A stretch of 64,000 nt of DNA from assembly GCF_037975235.1 (NCBI RefSeq), contig NZ_CP150241.1, forward strand, positions 6,138,001-6,202,000, read 5' to 3'. A program made the position numbers and the translations under genes. This DNA is from Paenibacillus sp. FSL R5-0341. Lineage in GTDB: Bacteria > Bacillota > Bacilli > Paenibacillales > Paenibacillaceae. Positions 1 through 7,745 of the stretch are shown here, in pieces. The notes below the pieces were generated by a model. The model searched no databases. It was not told the DNA's origin and saw only the letters and a list, made by a program, of their open reading frames with translations. Within the stretch, counting starts at the first letter, position 1; each line of letters opens with the position of its first letter.

Positions 1-227
1 AAAGCTCCTGTCTCGGCGCAGCCGTACTGGGCTTGTATGCTCTGGGCCGCATCGACTCTCTGAGTGCCGTCTCTGGCATGATCGGATCGACACATCGTCA
101 CCAGCCTGATCCAGAGAGTGTCCGCGTCTACCGGGAGCTGCTGCCGATCTTCATCCGCATCTCACGCAAATTCGAAGAGGAGTATGCGGATATTGCGGCT
201 TTTCAGAATAAGACGATGCAAGGGTAG
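1..227 (+). CDS. FGGY-family carbohydrate kinase (gluconokinase-like), C-terminal fragment
   Basis: The reading frame is already open at base 3 and runs to TAG at 225-227, so the gene starts left of the window. The visible part reads SSCLGAAVLGLYALGRIDSL followed by a helical tail (RVYRELLPIFIRISRKFEEEY). A Gly-Ala-Ala segment followed by 'LYALG' and a final 'Y..L.P.F..I...' helix is typical of the C-terminal actin-like domain of FGGY kinases such as gluconokinase and xylulokinase, which phosphorylate sugars or sugar acids with ATP in the cytoplasm. The N-terminal catalytic domain is not visible, so the substrate cannot be fixed; gluconate is my best guess. The apparent TTG start at 33 is internal and should not be used. 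Confidence 0.75.
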   Translation, partial: SSCLGAAVLGLYALGRIDSLSAVSGMIGSTHRHQPDPESVRVYRELLPIFIRISRKFEEEYADIAAFQNKTMQG

Positions 228-280
228 GGAAGGCGGAGGATGTTACACGTCGGAGATTCAAAAAATCGAACCGAAATGAG

Positions 281-475
281 CTAACGAATCATAGACACCT
301 TATTTGCAGCTTTTAACATGTTTTCAAAATCTAACGAACCTGAGACACCTTATATCCGATTCTAGCCGCGGAAAACTGCCCCAGAGTGAGAATTCCCGGA
401 AAATAACGTCTCTACGATTCGTTAGAATTTGACTTATGCCGATTTCCGTCCAATAGAGTGTCTCAGGTTCGTTAG
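281..475. repeat. Four-copy nested inverted repeat (about 18 bp units)
   Basis: Two rightward units, CTAACGAATCATAGACACC (281-299) and CTAACGAACCTGAGACACC (331-349), are mirrored by two leftward units at about 408-425 and 457-475 (GTGTCTCAGGTTCGTTAG). The outer right copy matches the inner left copy perfectly, and the remaining two match with a few changes. The stretch between the kinase end (227) and the terminator at 581 has no convincing ORF; this repeat cluster is its main content. Whether it is a mobile remnant, a regulator binding array or a folded RNA is unknown. Confidence 0.7.
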
Positions 476-580
476 AATTTACAGAGCGTGGTTACCATGA
501 GCGAATCACCATCTCCTAAGCTACGTCCAGCTCAGAATAATTTAAGGATCTAGCGACTACGTCTTATGCACGTTCATGAG

Positions 581-618
581 GACCGTCCGCCATGTTTAAA
601 ACATGTGGGAGGGTCTTT
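581..618 (+). terminator. Rho-independent terminator
   Basis: GACCGTCCGCCATGT and ACATGTGGGAGGGTC form a stem with three mismatches around TTTAA, and the right arm is followed by five T. It reads rightward, but it lies 350 bp past the kinase stop, so the transcript it ends is uncertain. Confidence 0.6.
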
Positions 619-619
619 T

Positions 620-811
620 TCATGAACAGATTTTTATGTACAAATCTTCATGTACAGTTTTTGTGTACCAATTCTCCTGTAGAAACTCTGTTATCAGAGT
701 GATGAAGCCCTTGTCCTCATAAGCATCTTTCAAATCAGCTAAACAAGCCACCGAAAAAAAGCCCCACAGCTTGAAAGACTGAGGAGCTACATTTTCTAAC
801 CAACTGAATTT
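620..811 (-). pseudogene. Remnant open frame without a start codon
   Basis: Read leftward from just inside a TAG (812-814) to TGA (620-622), the frame stays open for 63 codons and gives a protein-like composition: SWLENVAPQSFKLWGFFSVA, then CLADLKDAYEDKGFITLITE. No ATG with a ribosome site precedes it; the only start-like codon is an internal GTG. This suggests the 3' end of a decayed gene. I do not recognise the family. It could also be a chance open frame, since 64 codons is short. Confidence 0.35.
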
Positions 812-829
812 CTAAATTACACTGCGCTA

Positions 830-1219
830 TTACTGATTATACTTGCTGAACGCATTCTGGTCGGCCTGTACATTCTCCAGATACACAATCTGCCCCGCAT
901 CATTTACACGTGCGATATCAATGCCTGCTTTGGCATATACCGTTCCGTCTGCCGCTTGTCCGCATACCGCCCAGTTAGTTTGGTAGCTGCCGTCAGGCTG
1001 TTGCACCCACGCGTCCCACATGTGTTTTACATCCTTATTGTACTCGTAGAAAGCCTTCATAAAACCATCGAACCCTGTTCGACTGGTGCCGTTAAGCACA
1101 ATCTCTGCGTCCGGTGTAAACAGGGACAATAAATCCTGCATGGCGCGCTCATCTGTACGTGAAGCATCAAATAAACGGAAATAGTTGTTCAACAGTGTAG
1201 TGGTATTTGTAGTACTCAT
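830..1219 (-). CDS. SnoaL/NTF2-like protein
   Basis: The 129-residue protein has the layout of the SnoaL-like NTF2 superfamily: an N-terminal helical pair (TLLNNYFRLFDASRTDERAM), 'LLSLFTPDAEIVLNGT', a middle 'GFDGFMKAFYEYNKDVKHMW', and alternating strands to the C-terminus. Such small alpha+beta barrels act as isomerases, hydrolases or ligand-binding proteins; nothing here tells which. The ATG at 1219 is preceded by AGGAGG about seven bases upstream. The gene is divergent from an ArsR regulator and shares its 160-bp upstream region, which contains two matching operator-like sites, so it is probably that regulator's target. Function inferred; fold assignment fairly secure. Confidence 0.75.
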   Translation of the reverse strand: MSTTNTTTLLNNYFRLFDASRTDERAMQDLLSLFTPDAEIVLNGTSRTGFDGFMKAFYEYNKDVKHMWDAWVQQPDGSYQTNWAVCGQAADGTVYAKAGIDIARVNDAGQIVYLENVQADQNAFSKYNQ

Positions 1220-1256
1220 TTATATTCCTCCTAGAATAAAAAGCCATTTTCCAATC

Positions 1257-1352
1257 TTTCAGTTCTAATATTTTCGAACTAACTGAAAAGAAATGTAACA
1301 TACATCCCCTACTACCTGCAAGGTATAGTTCGAAATTTTTCAAACATTGAAA
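1257..1352. promoter_or_regulatory. Two mirrored ArsR-type operator-like sites
   Basis: On the minus strand the sequence beginning near 1282 reads TAGTTCGAAA, then AAC and GAAAG; on the plus strand from 1325 it reads TAGTTCGAAA, then AAC and GAAAG again with similar spacing. The left site also contains the inverted pair AGTTC...GAACT (1261-1280). The two face away from each other and lie just upstream of the two divergent genes, which is where an ArsR dimer would be expected to bind. Confidence 0.5.
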
Positions 1353-1365
1353 GAGGAAGCTGAAT

Positions 1366-1386
1366 ATGCTAACGTCATACATATGA
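1366..1386 (+). other. Possible six-codon leader overlapping the ArsR start
   Basis: GAGGAAG (1353-1359) lies ten bases before an ATG that opens a six-codon frame (MLTSYI) ending in TGA at 1384-1386. That TGA overlaps the ATG of the ArsR gene (1383-1385) as ATGA, so ribosomes ending the leader could restart on the regulator. The regulator's own ATG has no ribosome site of its own. Confidence 0.35.
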
Positions 1387-1700
1387 GAACTCCAACGATA
1401 CCTATGGCTTCGGAATTGAAGCTGACCACGGTCTGCAATGCATTGGGTGATCCGATTCGCATGAAAATTGCACACTGTCTGGCCAGCTCTGGCGAGAAAA
1501 ACTGTTCCGCCTTCGAAGTAGACCATATTTCCAAATCCACGTTGTCCCATCACATCAAAATTTTACGTGAAGCTGGCGTGATCCAGCCGCGCATTGAAGG
1601 TAAACAGCACTTTTATTCCATACGAAAGGAAGAACTAAACGCTCGTTTCCCAGGTCTCGTCGAGATGATTCTGAATACAACCGAGGAATACGCACACTAA
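1383..1700 (+). CDS. ArsR-family winged-helix transcriptional regulator
   Basis: This is a 105-residue protein from ATG 1383; an in-frame TTG at 1347 would add 12 residues. It shows the ArsR fold: 'LGDPIRMKIAHCLASSGEKNC', the recognition helix 'KSTLSHHIKILREAGVIQPR' and the wing 'EGKQHFYSIRKEEL'. There is no clear metal-binding CxC motif in the recognition helix region, so it may sense something other than a metal. It sits divergent from the NTF2-like gene and 69 bp before the unknown gene at 1770. A repressor role on the shared intergenic region is inferred from position and from the paired TAGTTCGAAA sites. Family call secure, ligand unknown. Confidence 0.85.
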   Translation: MRTPTIPMASELKLTTVCNALGDPIRMKIAHCLASSGEKNCSAFEVDHISKSTLSHHIKILREAGVIQPRIEGKQHFYSIRKEELNARFPGLVEMILNTTEEYAH

Positions 1701-1769
1701 AGTAAGCAGGTTTGAGATCCAAGAACCACATCATCATAATCGCAATTCCCATATAAGGAGGCTAACCAT

Positions 1770-2582
1770 ATGGACAAAAAAGCGGCAAAGATACTGCTAA
1801 GCACCTTCTGGGGAGGTGGGGGCTGGAAAACAACCTCTCTACCCTTCTCCGGGGAGGAATTTGAATATGCCAAAAGCAACGGCGTCATGTTCGACCCACT
1901 CACGATCACACATGACGAGATTGTCCAGCGTCTGTACGACATGCATCAGGATGACTCGTTTAAAGAACGGGTGATTTCGGCCTTTTTACATAGTCTGTCC
2001 ACCAAAAAAGTCTATCTGCGTAGCGCATTATCCAGCTGGGCTTTAACATCGGACATGCCTTTGCATACCTATGCGGAACGCCCTGCCCTTCACCCTAATA
2101 CGAGTGCCTGTGGGGATTGTAATTTCCTGCGCTTACAGTCAGACAAGGATTATTCCAATGTCGACTTGAACGTCTTGAATTTTGAACGGATCAAATGGGG
2201 CGGGGTGCGCCATGGTTGGTTGCTCTACTGCCTGATGGATCTGGAATTACTGCTTCAGGACAACGATGCAAACTATGAAGTAACGCCTGAAGACCAAGCC
2301 ATCCTGGTCAACCTTCTTGAAGCAGCTCAGACTGAGGACCCCAAAGACAGTGCTCGTTCACTGGAGAAGAAGTGGAAGGATCTCTTCCCTTCTAGCAAAC
2401 AGGAGCGGGATGCCCTGCTGGAAATCTGGGCGGCAGCCGGCGTACTGGTTCCTGGGGATAACCCGAGAAAACGCAAAGGTGGTTCCAGCGATTTCATCTT
2501 TGCGGCAAATTGGCAAGGTGATGATGGATATCATGCAGAAGCCGTAAAACATTATTTCGGCTCCTATCTTCCTCAAATGTGA
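1770..2582 (+). CDS. Conserved hypothetical protein, 270 residues
   Basis: The ATG at 1770 has an excellent ribosome site (AAGGAGG, spacing about eight). The protein is soluble, with no signal peptide or membrane segment. Visible marks are a Gly-Gly-Gly-Gly-Trp stretch near residue 16, a CGDC motif near residue 113, several Trp residues ('FERIKWGGVRHGWLLY'), a charged helical middle, and a Lys/Arg-rich turn (NPRKRKGG) near residue 235. The CGDC pair could be redox-active or bind a metal, but there is no further support. I do not recognise the family. It follows the ArsR gene in the same direction and could be cotranscribed with it. Confidence 0.7.
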   Translation: MDKKAAKILLSTFWGGGGWKTTSLPFSGEEFEYAKSNGVMFDPLTITHDEIVQRLYDMHQDDSFKERVISAFLHSLSTKKVYLRSALSSWALTSDMPLHTYAERPALHPNTSACGDCNFLRLQSDKDYSNVDLNVLNFERIKWGGVRHGWLLYCLMDLELLLQDNDANYEVTPEDQAILVNLLEAAQTEDPKDSARSLEKKWKDLFPSSKQERDALLEIWAAAGVLVPGDNPRKRKGGSSDFIFAANWQGDDGYHAEAVKHYFGSYLPQM

Positions 2583-2703
2583 TCAAACCTGAACTTTTGC
2601 TCACCTTTGCGTACGTCTGGTTACAATAATGACATCGACAGATTTCCTGTTTAACTCGTATAATAAGGGGAAATTGGTAGATGGGAGTGAAACAAGCGAG
2701 TTT

Positions 2704-3663
2704 ATGGTATACATACTGGCTTTTATAGTGTCTTTTGCTGTCGTGGTTCTGCTTATTCCGCCGCTTGGTCGATTGGCTCACCGGCTCGATTTTGTGGACA
2801 AGCCTCGGGAAGATGTGGAGCGTAAGCTGCACAGGCAACCGATCCCGCTCACGGCGAGTTACGCGATATTTACTGGATTTTTCCTGACATACATTGCTCT
2901 GACCAAAGAAATCACATGGGAAACGGCGGCCCTGGTCGCTGGTGGTATGCTTCTGCTAACGATTGGTACCGTCGACGACTGGTACAAAACGAAAGGCAAA
3001 GATTTTCCTGCCCTACCCAAAATGCTCGTACAGGTTTCTGCGGCAGTGCTCGTATTTGCTTCTGGCATTGCGTTCACCGGATTCGTGAATCCCTTTAACG
3101 CAGAATATGTCATGCTTCCGATCTGGCTGCAATTCATTCTCACGATCCTCTGGATCTTCGGGGTGACAACAGTCATCAATTTCTCGGACGGCATGGACGG
3201 ACTGGCTGGCGGATTATCGGCCATCTCGGCGATCACCTTGTTCATCGTGGCTCTTGCCAAAGGTCAAACGGATTCCGCACTCATGTCGATCATTCTGGTC
3301 GGTGTGACGATTGGTTATCTGAAGTACAACAAAGCTCCTGCCAAAGTGTTCATGGGTGATGCAGGTGCTACGTTCCTTGGCTTCATTTTGGCGGTTATCG
3401 CTCTGGATGGTGCATTCAAACAAGCAACCATGTTGTCCATCTTCATTCCTATTTTGGCGCTGGGTGTACCGATCTTCGATAACATCTTTGTCGTTATCAA
3501 ACGTTTCATTCAAGGTAAAGCGATCTATCAGGCCGATGCAAGTCAAGCGCACTATCGACTGCTGCGTGCCGGATTGAATCACAAACAGGTTGTTGCTGTC
3601 CTCTATCTGGTTAGTACCTGCCTGTGTCTGTCTTCCATTATATTGATGCTGGTAGAGATGTAA
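2704..3663 (+). CDS. tagO: Undecaprenyl-phosphate phosphosugar transferase (TagO/WecA/MraY family)
   Basis: This polytopic membrane enzyme transfers a sugar 1-phosphate (GlcNAc-1-P in TagO/WecA) from UDP-sugar to undecaprenyl phosphate, the first step of teichoic acid or surface polysaccharide synthesis. Family landmarks are present: 'VDDWYKTKGKDFPALPK', 'NFSDGMDGLAGGL', 'KVFMGDAGATFLGF' and 'PIFDNIFVVIKR', with about ten membrane segments. I chose ATG 2704 because it begins directly with the first membrane helix (MVYILAFIVSFAVVV), as in relatives; the frame is open to ATG 2629, but neither start has a strong ribosome site. It is single, followed by a strong terminator. MraY itself is less likely because it normally sits in the cell-division cluster. 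Confidence 0.85.
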   Translation: MVYILAFIVSFAVVVLLIPPLGRLAHRLDFVDKPREDVERKLHRQPIPLTASYAIFTGFFLTYIALTKEITWETAALVAGGMLLLTIGTVDDWYKTKGKDFPALPKMLVQVSAAVLVFASGIAFTGFVNPFNAEYVMLPIWLQFILTILWIFGVTTVINFSDGMDGLAGGLSAISAITLFIVALAKGQTDSALMSIILVGVTIGYLKYNKAPAKVFMGDAGATFLGFILAVIALDGAFKQATMLSIFIPILALGVPIFDNIFVVIKRFIQGKAIYQADASQAHYRLLRAGLNHKQVVAVLYLVSTCLCLSSIILMLVEM

Positions 3664-3696
3664 GTATCCGCAACAAAAGCGGTCATATCGGAATGT

Positions 3697-3735
3697 AAAA
3701 AAGACGAGTCCAAGGTTTCTTGGCTCGTCTTTTTT
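3697..3735. terminator. Bidirectional terminator between tagO and cydC
   Basis: GACGAGTCCAAG and CTTGGCTCGTC form a near-perfect stem, flanked by A6 on the left and T6 on the right. It can stop both the rightward tagO transcript and the leftward cyd transcript. Confidence 0.85.
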
Positions 3736-3882
3736 ATGTTTATATGGTTCGGCGCTCACTCGCTACTCATTCGGTGGCATTTGCTAAGATGCACCTTCAT
3801 GTGTATAACAGCTCGGTTCAACCATCTGGACTGGTATGCAGTATCGACATGTCTTCAACCTCAGACGCTCACAGTCTCCCAC

Positions 3883-5820
3883 TTATCTCGAAGCTACGGG
3901 TGGCAACGGTTGTGCCTGTTGCTGTCGACCTGTCCACCCCGGCCGATCGAGTTCAATGAGACGGCGGTATCGCTCTTCCCCAGCCAGCAATTGTTCGTGA
4001 GAACCCTGCATGGCAATCTTTCCATTTTCCATAAAAATAAGTTCGTCCATCTGTTCCGCACCAATCAGGTGATGGGTCACCCAGATCATCGTTTTGCCTT
4101 GCAAGCTATCCAGAATGGTCCGCATCAGTTCTCGTTCCGTAACCGGATCAAGTCCTACCGTCGGTTCATCGAATATCACAACAGGTGTCTCCCGGAGCAG
4201 TACCCGGGCCAGAGCGATCCGCTGCCTTTCCCCACCGGAGAAACGAAGGCCCGTCTCCAGCATTGGCGTATCATATCCTTGCGGTAAAGATTCGATCAGA
4301 CCTGATAAACCTACTTGCACGGCCACCTGACGAATCTCCTCATCCGTTGCTTGCGGACGTCCAATCCGTAAATTATTCGCTACCGTGGTATCGAACAGGT
4401 GTGGACTCTGATTCAGCACCGCGATGACATCAGGTACACTTTCACCCAGGGTCTGCACAGGCATATTATTGACTAGAACTTTCCCCGCAGACGGGAGCAA
4501 TGCCCCCTGAATTAGTTTCAACAAAGTCGATTTGCCCCCGCCGCTTCGTCCAAGGATGGCCAGACGTTTGCCTTGAGGCAGTTGAAGGGATACGTCCTGT
4601 ACGGCGTAAGAATCATCCGCTGCATAACGGTAACTTACGCGATTGATCTCGATGTCTGCTCTTAGTTTGGGCGGAATGCGAAGACGAATTCGTCTGTCCG
4701 GGATATCATTCGCAGATGGCACGGACTCAGATGGTTGCCCCGCCATTGTTTTTCCGCTTTTTACTACAGAGATTGATTCGCCCGTTCCGTCAACATCATC
4801 CGCTCCATGCTGCACCGGAAGATGCTCTTTCCCTTCCAGCTGTTTCAAGCGGTCCAGCGATTCCCGATACTGTGGAAGATGCTCCACAGCATCTCCTACT
4901 GGCAGGAGCGTTTCCGTGAGGGGAAATAACACCAGCACAAAAGCAGCAATCATCACAGCAGGCAATTGTCCGATAGAAGCGGCATTTCCGGCCCATAACG
5001 TAACCGATACCACCAACAGGCCAATGACACACTGAGCCATCAGATCACGCCAGCGTGTCCAGCGCCGCAACTTGCGACGAACCGCGTCGACCTGTTCTTC
5101 TGCCTCTTCCTGCTGCTGAACAAATTCCGCCGCTCGTCCACTTGCAAGCCAATCTGCCAGCCCAAGCACACCGTCGGTCAGTCGGGTGTACAACGTGCTG
5201 TTTTCCTTTTTCAGCCGTACACGCCATTTCCACGTCACTTTCAGGGAGATCGCAGGTAGCACGGCAACGAGAAATAACATATACAAGCCCATCCACAGCG
5301 CAAATCCCAGATCAACACTACCAAAGGCAATCACAGCCGCACCGTACATCACGAGCGCAGTAACGGCGGGAAAAACGGTACGCAGATAAATATCCTGCAA
5401 CCGCTCCACATCATCGGCGAGTGCGCCAAGCACATCTCCGGTCTGCATGCGAGAGCGCAGGAACAGGGCCTGCGGCTCCAGAATGCGATATAGCTTCACC
5501 CGTTGATCAGCCAATACCCGCAGTACAGCATCATGTCCTGCCAAACGCTCGATATATCGAAAGACAGCGCGGAATATCCCAAATGCACGTACACCTACAA
5601 TAGGTACATACACCATCAAAATATTTTCAGGACGCAGCGCAGACTTGGAGATCAGAAATCCGGAGGTGAACAGCAGCAGTACCGCACACAAGGCAGCGCA
5701 TGTACCCAGCGCAATGACTGCAATGAATCTCCAGCGGTACTGTGCCACATACGGAGCAATCCAGCTATTTTTTTCTTTTCCGTTACGGACGGTCTCCATA
5801 TGCTCATATCCGGACTTCAT
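3883..5820 (-). CDS. cydC: CydC-type subunit of the CydDC thiol exporter
   Basis: This is an ABC half-transporter of 645 residues: six membrane helices, then an ATPase with Walker A 'GRSGGGKSTLLKL', signature 'FSGGERQRIALARVL' and Walker B 'VVIFDEPTVGLD'. The N-terminal half has the CydC hallmark 'FTSGFLISKSALRPENILMV' and 'RAVFRYIERLAGHDAVLRVL'. With CydD it exports glutathione/cysteine-type reductants or handles haem, and it is needed to assemble cytochrome bd. It is the last gene of the cyd operon, one base after cydD; the ATG has GGAGG nine bases upstream. A linker of about 60 low-complexity residues separates membrane and ATPase domains. In Bacillus naming the last gene is called cydD. 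Confidence 0.92.
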   Translation of the reverse strand: MKSGYEHMETVRNGKEKNSWIAPYVAQYRWRFIAVIALGTCAALCAVLLLFTSGFLISKSALRPENILMVYVPIVGVRAFGIFRAVFRYIERLAGHDAVLRVLADQRVKLYRILEPQALFLRSRMQTGDVLGALADDVERLQDIYLRTVFPAVTALVMYGAAVIAFGSVDLGFALWMGLYMLFLVAVLPAISLKVTWKWRVRLKKENSTLYTRLTDGVLGLADWLASGRAAEFVQQQEEAEEQVDAVRRKLRRWTRWRDLMAQCVIGLLVVSVTLWAGNAASIGQLPAVMIAAFVLVLFPLTETLLPVGDAVEHLPQYRESLDRLKQLEGKEHLPVQHGADDVDGTGESISVVKSGKTMAGQPSESVPSANDIPDRRIRLRIPPKLRADIEINRVSYRYAADDSYAVQDVSLQLPQGKRLAILGRSGGGKSTLLKLIQGALLPSAGKVLVNNMPVQTLGESVPDVIAVLNQSPHLFDTTVANNLRIGRPQATDEEIRQVAVQVGLSGLIESLPQGYDTPMLETGLRFSGGERQRIALARVLLRETPVVIFDEPTVGLDPVTERELMRTILDSLQGKTMIWVTHHLIGAEQMDELIFMENGKIAMQGSHEQLLAGEERYRRLIELDRPGWTGRQQQAQPLPPVASR

Positions 5821-5821
5821 T

Positions 5822-7744
5822 TTATATCGCCTCCATCTGGGCCTGAATCATCTGATAATATACGCCTTGTCGTGCCAGTAATTCCTGATGTGTTCCCGTC
5901 TCTGCCACTGTGCCGCCATCCATGACAATAATTCGATCCATATGCGGCATCCAGTGCAGACGATGGGTAGCCAAAAATACAAGTTTTCCTTCAAACAGCG
6001 GCAGCATTGTCTGTTTCAGTTCATACTCTGTCTCTACATCCAGATGAGCTGTCGGTTCATCGAGCAGAAGGATGTTCCGTTGACTAAGCAAGGCCCTTGC
6101 CAGCGCCACCCGTTGCTCCTGCCCACCACTGAGCTGTCTGCCGCCAGCCCCAATTGGCTCATGAAGCCCACCGGATAACGAGGTCAGAAGCTTGGTTAAT
6201 CCAGCTGCGCTAATAGCCTTCGCCACTTCCGCATCCGATGCCTCCGGCATGTAGAAACGAACGTTATCGGCCAGGCTTCCACTGAAGATATACGGATGCT
6301 GCGGGATAGCTGCCGTCTGTCTTCGCCAGGATTCGAGCATATCCGGTGTAATCGGCTGTCCATTAGCCAGTACTTGACCCGATGTAGGCAACTGGAAACC
6401 AGCCAATACATCTATTAACGTGGACTTGCCTGCTCCGCTGGCGCCAATAATACCGATTTTGCCGAGACCTGTAATCTGAAATGTAACATCCTTTAGCGAA
6501 GAAGGACCTTCATCATCATGCCGTACCTGTACATCCGTTAGTGCCAATCTACTATTCTCATTCCATGAGGTCACCGAGGAAGAGGAAGAAGCAAGCTCAG
6601 GAGTAGTAGAAACAGAAACAGAAGCAGGATCAGGAGCAAGATGCCCCAAAGCCGTTTTATCGTTCAATACGACACGTATAGACGAAGTAGCAGCTTTCCT
6701 TTTACCCGAAGATAATGATGATGTAGATCCAGCTTCACCCTCTGCCGTAACCGGATGTGCAACAACATTTGCATAGGCTTCTTTTTGTTTCTGTTCAGCG
6801 GCTTTCCCCCGTTCAATCACCTGATTAATGGCTACTCCCGCTTCCTTACCATCCAATGTGGCATGATAATCAGCGCCGAGCATACGTACAGGCAGGAAAT
6901 ATTCGGGTGCCAGAATCAGTACCGTCAGCGCAGGTCCGAGCAGCATATGTCCCTCCGTCAGACGTAATCCCAGACCAACCGCCACGGAAGCAACGGACAG
7001 CATCGTGAAGAAATCGAGTGCAAACGAAGAAAGAAAGGCCATGCGCAGAGTAGACATCGTCGCCTTCCGATACCGCTGACTGACCCGCAGAATGGACCCT
7101 TCGTGTGTTTTGCTCTGTCCCAATGTTTTCAGCGTCTCCAACCCACGCAAGGTATCGACAAAATGGTTAGCGAGTGCTTTGTAGGATCGGAATTGTCCGT
7201 CTATCTTCCGCTGCGCAGCAAGACCAATCAGAATCATGAACACGATCAGGATCGGGAGTGTCAGCATCAGAATAACCCCGGACATCAGATCCAGCTTGAA
7301 CACATACAGCAAAATGACGATGGGGGTGAACCCCATGCCCAGCATGCGAGGAATGAATAGTTCCAGATACGTCTTGTATTGAGCTGTTCCCTCACGTGCC
7401 AGTGTGACCAGATGGCCTGTGCCCTCTGTCTTGGCATAACGCGGCCCAAGCCTGAACCACTGCTCCACCATCTGTCTGCGCAGATCGGTTCCTGTCTTCT
7501 CCGCATATCGTGAAGTCACGAGTTGTAACCAGAAGGATAGGGCGTAGCGGGCGGCAAAAGCGGCCAGGAACAGCAGCAGTACAGGATACTGCTCCGTTAC
7601 GGATGAACCTTCAAACAATGCCGTGATGGCCTGTGCCAGCCATTTGGCTTGCATAATGATCGTCATCGCCTGCAGCATCACCAGCGCTGAGGCCAGCGCA
7701 AGTACCGGCCGGATGCCCGGCAGCTTCATCAGCCCCCGTCCCAT
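5822..7744 (-). CDS. cydD: CydD-type subunit of the CydDC thiol exporter
   Basis: This 640-residue ABC half-transporter pairs with the next gene. N-terminal membrane helices ('LALASALVMLQAMTIIMQAK') precede an ATPase with 'GASGAGKSTLIDVL', 'LSGGQEQRVALARAL' and 'ILLLDEPTAHLD'. 'FFTMLSVASVAVGLGLRL' followed by 'ALTVLILAPEYFLPVRMLG' is characteristic of CydD. An unusual insertion of roughly 80 residues rich in Ser, Thr and Ala (about residues 325-405) lies between the membrane and ATPase domains. The ATG overlaps the cydB stop region, with GGAG in the end of cydB acting as ribosome site. Role: export of thiol reductants for assembly of the bd oxidase. Confidence 0.92.
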   Translation of the reverse strand: MGRGLMKLPGIRPVLALASALVMLQAMTIIMQAKWLAQAITALFEGSSVTEQYPVLLLFLAAFAARYALSFWLQLVTSRYAEKTGTDLRRQMVEQWFRLGPRYAKTEGTGHLVTLAREGTAQYKTYLELFIPRMLGMGFTPIVILLYVFKLDLMSGVILMLTLPILIVFMILIGLAAQRKIDGQFRSYKALANHFVDTLRGLETLKTLGQSKTHEGSILRVSQRYRKATMSTLRMAFLSSFALDFFTMLSVASVAVGLGLRLTEGHMLLGPALTVLILAPEYFLPVRMLGADYHATLDGKEAGVAINQVIERGKAAEQKQKEAYANVVAHPVTAEGEAGSTSSLSSGKRKAATSSIRVVLNDKTALGHLAPDPASVSVSTTPELASSSSSVTSWNENSRLALTDVQVRHDDEGPSSLKDVTFQITGLGKIGIIGASGAGKSTLIDVLAGFQLPTSGQVLANGQPITPDMLESWRRQTAAIPQHPYIFSGSLADNVRFYMPEASDAEVAKAISAAGLTKLLTSLSGGLHEPIGAGGRQLSGGQEQRVALARALLSQRNILLLDEPTAHLDVETEYELKQTMLPLFEGKLVFLATHRLHWMPHMDRIIVMDGGTVAETGTHQELLARQGVYYQMIQAQMEAI

Positions 7745-7745
7745 A

